Shown here: positions 59,778-64,000 of the stretch, piece by piece
Layout of the letters: the number at the start of each line of letters is the position of its first letter
Numbering within the stretch: position 1 is the stretch's first letter
Source of the DNA: Streptomyces sclerotialus
Lineage (GTDB): Bacteria > Actinomycetota > Actinomycetes > Streptomycetales > Streptomycetaceae
Direction: 5' to 3'
DNA: 64,000 nucleotides
Assembly (NCBI RefSeq): GCF_040907265.1
Contig: NZ_JBFOHP010000002.1
Span: 806,001 to 870,000, forward strand
Translations under genes and position numbers: made by a program
Notes under the pieces: generated by a model
The model's input: the letters and a program-made list of their open reading frames with translations, nothing else
Database searches by the model: none
What the model was told of the DNA's origin: nothing

Positions 59778-60400
59778 CGGTCCCACCCCCAGGTCTCCGT
59801 GATGGGCACGGGTGCGGTCTCCGGCCCGTGGCCGAGCAGTTCCCGTACGGCCGTGAGCACGTCCGGCGCGGTGCACGGCGCGGCGGTGACCTCTTCCGGG
59901 CGGGTGACGGCGTTGGGGACGAGGACGGCGCGGGCGCCGGCGGCCTGCGCGGCCAGTACGTCGGCGCCGATGTCCCCGATGACCACGCACTTCTCGGCCG
60001 GTACGGCGAGCCGGCGGGCCGCCTCGATGACCAGGCCGGGCTTCGGCTTGCGGCAGAGGCAGCCGGCGTCGGGGCTGTGCGGGCAGTACACCCAGGTGCC
60101 GAAGCCGCCGAGGGCGTCGTCCACGCGGGCGTTGACCAGCCGTACCTGCTGTTCGGTCAGCAGGCCGCGGCCCACGCCCGACTGGTTGCTGACCACGGCG
60201 GTGGGGATGCCGGCTGCGCGCAGCAGCCGGAGCGCCTCGGGCACTCCGGGCAGCACGCGGACCAGCCGGGGGTCGCTGTTGTAGGGCACGTCCTCGATGA
60301 GCGTGCCGTCCCGGTCGAAGAGGACGGCGGCGGGCCGCTCGTGCCGTCCGCCGGGGCGGCCGTCCGCGAGGGACGCGCCGTCGTGGGGTGATTCGGTCAT
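59774..60400 (-). CDS. HAD-IIIA phosphatase (GmhB-like)
   Basis: The 208-residue HAD-superfamily phosphatase has the nucleophile motif LFDRDGTLIED (Asp-x-Asp), VVSNQSGVGRG, and a zinc-type Cys cluster (CPHSPDAGCLCRKP) typical of GmhB. GmhB removes the 7-phosphate from heptose-1,7-bisphosphate. Its presence with GmhA- and HldE-like genes in one operon gives the standard three-enzyme route from sedoheptulose-7-phosphate to a nucleotide-heptose. It overlaps its neighbours by ATGA and GTGA. Confidence 0.88.
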   Translation of the reverse strand: MTESPHDGASLADGRPGGRHERPAAVLFDRDGTLIEDVPYNSDPRLVRVLPGVPEALRLLRAAGIPTAVVSNQSGVGRGLLTEQQVRLVNARVDDALGGFGTWVYCPHSPDAGCLCRKPKPGLVIEAARRLAVPAEKCVVIGDIGADVLAAQAAGARAVLVPNAVTRPEEVTAAPCTAPDVLTAVRELLGHGPETAPVPITETWGWDR

Positions 60401-61455
60401 GCGGCACCTCGCCAGGGCGCCGTGCGGCGGTGTGCCAGCTCGCCGCGGAGGCGGTGGGCGACGGCGAGCGGCGGGATGAGCACGCTGGTGGAGAGCATCG
60501 TGGTGACCTCGTGACGGGTGCGCGGGCCCGGCGCGATGCGGGCCCAGGCGAACTCGGCGGTGCCCAGCGCCCACACCGCCCCGGCCAGCGCCGCCGCGCG
60601 CGGGCGGCGGGCCAGCGCGAGGGCGGCGGCGGCCGTGGCGGCGGCGGTGACGGCGGCGTGCCGGGCGAGCCGGCCGCGCGGCGCCGCGGCCCGCTGCCAC
60701 CAGTCGCCGCCGTGCAGCCGCCGCATGAGGGCGTCGTCGGCGTTGCCGCGCTGAACGCGCACGGAGACCCAGCGGTCGGCGGGGCGTACCGGGTGGTGGG
60801 TGACGCGTGCGCCGCGGCGCAGTGTCCACCCGGCGTCCAGTACGCGCAGCGCCAGGTCGGCGTCCTCGCGGAAGGCGCGCGGGAAGCGCTCGTCGAAGCC
60901 GCCGACGTCGCGGAGCGCGGCGCTGCGGTAGGCCATGTCGGCGGTCGCCCAGGCGGCGCCTTCCAGGCCGGCGGTGCCGCGTTCCCAGTCGGTGGGGCGG
61001 CGGCCGCCGTCGAGGGGGACGTGGATGCGGCCCTGGACGCCGCCGGTGCGGACGTCGGCGGCCGCGAGGTCGGCGGTGAGCCGGCGGCTCCAGTCGGGCG
61101 TCACCCGTACGTCGTCGTCGAGGAAGACGACCCAGGGGGTGCCCACGGCGGCCAGGCCGGCGTTCCGGGCGGCGGCGGGTCCGCGCCCGCCGGTGGCCGT
61201 CGTACGGATCCGGTCCCGCAGCGGGCCCGCGGCCTCCAGGGGCAGCGGCTCGCCGGGCTCGGGCCGGTCGTCGACCAGGACGACCTGGTCGGGCCGTGGT
61301 TCGCCGGCGTCGGCGAGGGCCCGCAGGCAGTCCGTGAGGCAGGGCCTGCCGAGGGTGGGTATCACGACGGCGTAGGAGATCTTGCCCTCGGCGCGGTGCT
61401 GTGCGGGTTCCGCGGTGCCGGTCGCGGTACTTGCGGGGGTGTCGGGAGGCGTCAT
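60397..61455 (-). CDS. GT2-family glycosyltransferase C with C-terminal membrane segments
   Basis: The 352-residue protein has a GT-A domain (about 28-265): VVIPTLGRPCLTDCLRAL, VLVDDRPEPGE, FLDDDVRVTPDW and AFREDADLALRVL. The last about 85 residues contain two Ala-rich hydrophobic segments (LARHAAVTAAATAAAALALA and AALAGAVWALGTAEFAWA), so the enzyme is probably membrane-attached. That fits a glycan assembled at the membrane. It overlaps the carbamoyltransferase gene and the GmhB-like gene by ATGA. Confidence 0.85.
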   Translation of the reverse strand: MTPPDTPASTATGTAEPAQHRAEGKISYAVVIPTLGRPCLTDCLRALADAGEPRPDQVVLVDDRPEPGEPLPLEAAGPLRDRIRTTATGGRGPAAARNAGLAAVGTPWVVFLDDDVRVTPDWSRRLTADLAAADVRTGGVQGRIHVPLDGGRRPTDWERGTAGLEGAAWATADMAYRSAALRDVGGFDERFPRAFREDADLALRVLDAGWTLRRGARVTHHPVRPADRWVSVRVQRGNADDALMRRLHGGDWWQRAAAPRGRLARHAAVTAAATAAAALALARRPRAAALAGAVWALGTAEFAWARIAPGPRTRHEVTTMLSTSVLIPPLAVAHRLRGELAHRRTAPWRGAA

Positions 61456-63095
61456 GCGAAGGCCCTTCCCCGGCGGACCACGAACGGTCCGATGGCCAGC
61501 AGGTCGACCGGCGCGCTGCCGAAGCACTCCAGTGCCTCGCGCGGGCTGTCCACCATGGGGCGTCCGGCGGTGTTGAGGCTGGTGTTGACGACGACGGGGA
61601 TGCCGGTGCGGCGGTCGAAGGCCGCCAGCATGCGGGCCACCAGCGGTTCGGTGCGTTCCTCGACGGTCTGCACACGGGCGGTGCCGTCGACGTGCACCAC
61701 GGCGGGGATCCTGTCCCGCCACGCCTCGCGGACGTCGTGCACGAAGAGCATGTACGGGCTGGGCAGCGGCCCGCCCTCGAACAGCTCGGCCGCCCGGTCC
61801 TCCAGGACCATCGGTGCGACGGGCCGGAACTCCTCGCGGCCCTTCACGGCGTTGAGCCGTTCCAGGTTGTCGGGGTGTCCGGGGTGGGCGAGCAGGGAGC
61901 GGTGGCCGAGCGCCCGCGGGCCGTACTCGCTGCGGCCCTGGTACCAGGCGACGATGCCGTTGTCCGCGAGTGCCTCGGCGACCGTCTCGGCGACGTCGTC
62001 GGGCTCCTCGTACGGGACGGCGGCCTCCTCGAGGACGGCGCGCAGTTCCTCGTCGGACCAGCCGCGGCCGAGCGCGGCGGTCGGCATCGGGGCGACCGGT
62101 GAGGCTTCCTGTTCCTGGGCGACGTGCAGTGCGGCGCCCAGTGCCGTGCCGGCGTCGCCCGCCGCGGGCTGGACCCAGATGTCCTCGTACGGTCCGTCGC
62201 GGTACAGGCGGGTGTTGGCCACGCAGTTGAGCGCGACGCCGCCGGCCATGGAGAGGGTCCGGCGGCCGGTCTTCTCGTGCAGCCAGCGGCCGAGGTCGAG
62301 GGTCATGTCCTCCAGGCAGGCCTGGGCGCTGGCGGCGAGGTCGGCGTGGTCGGTGGTGATGCGGCGGCCGGGGAGCCGGCGCGGCACCATCCGCTCCCAG
62401 GGCACGTGGTGGGCGACGTAGCCGCCGGTGCCGTCGGCGTGGACGTACTCGCGCAGCTGCTCGCGGAAGCGGGGCGTGCCGTAGGAGGCGAGCGCCATGA
62501 CCTTGTACTCGTCGCTGCTGCGCAGGAAGCCGAGGTGGTCGGTGAGCTCTTCGTAGAACAGGCCGAGGGAGTGCGGGAGTTCCTGGGCCGCGAGGACCTT
62601 CAGCTCGCCGTCGGAGTACGCGCCCGCGAGGTGCGAGGCGCACTCGCCGCGGCCGTCGAGGACGAGGACGGCGCTGTCGTCGTGCGGGGAGGCGAGCCCG
62701 GCGGAGGCGGCGTGGGCGACGTGGTGGGCCACGAAGCGGACGCGTCCGGGTTTCAGGCCGGGCAGCGCCTCGGCGAGGAACTCCGGTGCCCGGCTCGCGT
62801 ACTCCTGGCGGAGGTGGTCCCAGGGGTCGTCCAGGCCCATCATCTCGGCGGGGCGGGAGAGTTCGGGGTCGTAGGAGTAGGCGACCGCGTCGAGGTCGGC
62901 CGGGGTCAGGCCGGCCTGTTCCAGGCACCAGCGGGCGGAGAGCTCGGGCAGTTCCCAGGCGGAGAAGGGGACGGGGCGCTTGCCGTGCTTACGGCGGCTG
63001 AACCGTTCCTCCTCCGCGGCGGCGACGGTCGTGCCGTCGACGACGAGAGCTGCTGCGGGGTCGTGGAAGAGAGCGTTGACACCAAGGACGCGCAT
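61452..63095 (-). CDS. NodU/CmcH-family carbamoyltransferase
   Basis: The 547-residue protein is a carbamoyltransferase of the NodU/CmcH type. The N-terminal Kae1/TsaD-like domain has GVNALFHDPAAALV, EEERFSRRKHG, and HHVAHAASAG with the metal-binding His pair; the C-terminal YrdC-like domain has GRSEYGPRALGHRSLLAHP and VNTSLNTAGRPMV. It transfers a carbamoyl group from carbamoyl phosphate via carbamoyl-AMP to a hydroxyl, often on a sugar. In this operon the acceptor is probably a heptose or another sugar of the glycan. The ATG at 63095 has MRVLGVNALFHD, the usual start. Confidence 0.9.
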   Translation of the reverse strand: MRVLGVNALFHDPAAALVVDGTTVAAAEEERFSRRKHGKRPVPFSAWELPELSARWCLEQAGLTPADLDAVAYSYDPELSRPAEMMGLDDPWDHLRQEYASRAPEFLAEALPGLKPGRVRFVAHHVAHAASAGLASPHDDSAVLVLDGRGECASHLAGAYSDGELKVLAAQELPHSLGLFYEELTDHLGFLRSSDEYKVMALASYGTPRFREQLREYVHADGTGGYVAHHVPWERMVPRRLPGRRITTDHADLAASAQACLEDMTLDLGRWLHEKTGRRTLSMAGGVALNCVANTRLYRDGPYEDIWVQPAAGDAGTALGAALHVAQEQEASPVAPMPTAALGRGWSDEELRAVLEEAAVPYEEPDDVAETVAEALADNGIVAWYQGRSEYGPRALGHRSLLAHPGHPDNLERLNAVKGREEFRPVAPMVLEDRAAELFEGGPLPSPYMLFVHDVREAWRDRIPAVVHVDGTARVQTVEERTEPLVARMLAAFDRRTGIPVVVNTSLNTAGRPMVDSPREALECFGSAPVDLLAIGPFVVRRGRAFA

Positions 63096-63106
63096 GGAAT
63101 GATCCC

Positions 63107-64000
63107 TCAGGGGTGGGGGGCTTCTTCGGGCGGGGCGGCATGAGCGGCGGCGGTGGTCGCCGGCTGCGCGGTGAGCCGTTCGCGGGGGTCGCGGCTCGCG
63201 AAGTAGCCGATGGTGCGCTTGATCCCTTCTTCCCACGCCACCTTGGGCTCCCAGCCGAACATCTCGCGGGCCAGGTTGGTGTCGGGCCGCCGCCGTTCGG
63301 GGTCGTCCTCGGGCCGTTCGACGTACCGCAGTTCCGACCGGGAGCCGGTCAGCGCGATGATGCGGCGCGCGATCTCGGCGACGGGCGTCTCCTCGCCGCC
63401 GCCGATGTTGACCGGCCGTACCGCGCGGCTCGCGGCCACCAGCAGGATGCCGTCGACGGTGTCGTCGACGAAGCACAGCGAGCGGGTCTGCTCGCCGCTG
63501 CCGGCCACCGTCAGCGGCTCGCCGGCCAGCGCCTGGCAGATGAAGGTCGGAACCGCCCGGCCGTCGTGCGCGCGCATCCGGGGTCCGTAGGTGTTGAACA
63601 TCCGCACGATGCCGGCATTGCTGCCCTTGGCGCCGACGTGGGCGGTGACCAGCGCTTCGGCGAACCGCTTGGACTCGTCGTACACGCTGCGCGGGCCGAC
63701 CGGGTTGACGTTGCCCCAGTAGTCCTCGCGCTGCGGGTGCTCCAGTGGGTCGCCGTACACCTCGGAGGTGGAGGCGAGGACGAAGCGCGCGCCGTCGCGG
63801 TGCGCGACGGCCAGCGCGTTCCGCGTCCCGAGACTGCCGACGTCCAGCGTCTCCAGCGGCATCCGGAGGTAGTCCACGGGCGAGGCCGGGCACGCGAAGT
63901 GCAGGACGAGGTCGTAGGGGCCGCGGAGTTCCTCGACGCACTGCGGAAGGCAGACGTCCCGGTCCAGGAAGCGGAAGCCGGGACGTCCGAGCAGGTGCTC
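63107..64000 (-). CDS. Partial NAD-dependent epimerase/dehydratase, UDP-glucuronate-decarboxylase-like
   Basis: The frame continues beyond the right edge of the window, so the N-terminal NAD-binding part is missing; 297 residues are visible. It has [20 protein letters not shown], the catalytic Thr/Ser and Y-x-x-x-K in STSEVYGDP and [11 protein letters not shown], and the [10 protein letters not shown] loop. These features match the UDP-glucuronate decarboxylase group of SDRs more than HldD. It would supply UDP-xylose or a similar sugar. It is 11 nt upstream of the carbamoyltransferase start and likely belongs to the same operon. The C-terminal about 30 residues are low complexity. Confidence 0.8.
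   Translation of the reverse strand, partial: EHLLGRPGFRFLDRDVCLPQCVEELRGPYDLVLHFACPASPVDYLRMPLETLDVGSLGTRNALAVAHRDGARFVLASTSEVYGDPLEHPQREDYWGNVNPVGPRSVYDESKRFAEALVTAHVGAKGSNAGIVRMFNTYGPRMRAHDGRAVPTFICQALAGEPLTVAGSGEQTRSLCFVDDTVDGILLVAASRAVRPVNIGGGEETPVAEIARRIIALTGSRSELRYVERPEDDPERRRPDTNLAREMFGWEPKVAWEEGIKRTIGYFASRDPRERLTAQPATTAAAHAAPPEEAPHP

Noticed and set aside
60388..63143. Plus-strand frames opposite the GT2 and carbamoyltransferase genes
   Set aside because: No recognisable domain; antisense shadows of genes with intact catalytic motifs.

Overview
High-GC, densely packed DNA with many GTG/TTG starts, Streptomyces-type regulators (two SARPs), a chaplin and actinobacterial NRPS genes point to a Streptomyces or a close relative. 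The window has three parts.

Part 1, about 0.3-38.3 kb, is a nonribosomal peptide gene cluster. A large SARP regulator (322-2178) precedes a plus-strand operon (2257-9311): a Cy-A-T NRPS, an SHMT-like PLP enzyme, a DUF2461 protein, an L-threonine-aldolase-like PLP enzyme and a GNAT acetyltransferase, joined by four-base ATGA/GTGA overlaps. A near-perfect 21-bp hairpin separates it from a convergent minus-strand operon (20662-9410): C-A-T-TE, C-A-T, a free-standing C domain and two acyl-CoA-dehydrogenase-like flavoproteins. Next come an MFS exporter and a long minus-strand run (34562-22244): small SARP, aldehyde dehydrogenase, A-T didomain, type II thioesterase, MbtH, P450, A-T-Cy-methyltransferase NRPS, Sfp-type PPTase and an AlkZ-like winged-helix protein. 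A divergent plus-strand operon encodes a RebH-like tryptophan halogenase, a flavin reductase and a CPA2 antiporter.

The genes fit one scheme. Tryptophan is chlorinated, loaded on the A-T didomain, beta-hydroxylated by the P450 and released by the thioesterase. The threonine-aldolase homologue cleaves it to a chloroindole-3-carbaldehyde, and the aldehyde dehydrogenase oxidises that to an indole-3-carboxylate starter. The A domain of the A-T-Cy-MT protein lacks the Asp that binds an alpha-amino group, as expected for an aryl-acid loader. The SHMT homologue could supply alpha-methylserine for a Cy-A-T module making a methyloxazoline. From memory this closely matches the logic of the fmo cluster for JBIR-34/-35, so the pathway class is probably known. 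Less explained are a cysteine-nucleophile TE, a C domain lacking its catalytic His, a split pair of Cy domains, the acyl-CoA-dehydrogenase pair and a possible DNA-glycosylase resistance gene.

Part 2, about 38.3-51.4 kb, is mostly housekeeping: a 232-bp MITE-like insertion at the antiporter stop codon, a chaplin, a GABA-type dehydrogenase/transaminase pair, a possible I66 protease inhibitor, a fructan/sucrose locus (sugar porter, LacI regulator with an overlapping operator pair, secreted GH32), a frameshifted membrane-protein remnant, a Thr/Ser dehydratase and a few stress-type genes.

Part 3, about 51.4-64 kb, is one tightly overlapping minus-strand glycan operon: six glycosyltransferases, enzymes of nucleotide-heptose synthesis (GmhA, GmhB and HldE types), a NodU/CmcH-type carbamoyltransferase and a UDP-glucuronate-decarboxylase-like SDR cut by the window edge. 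It likely builds a heptose-containing, possibly carbamoylated glycoconjugate.
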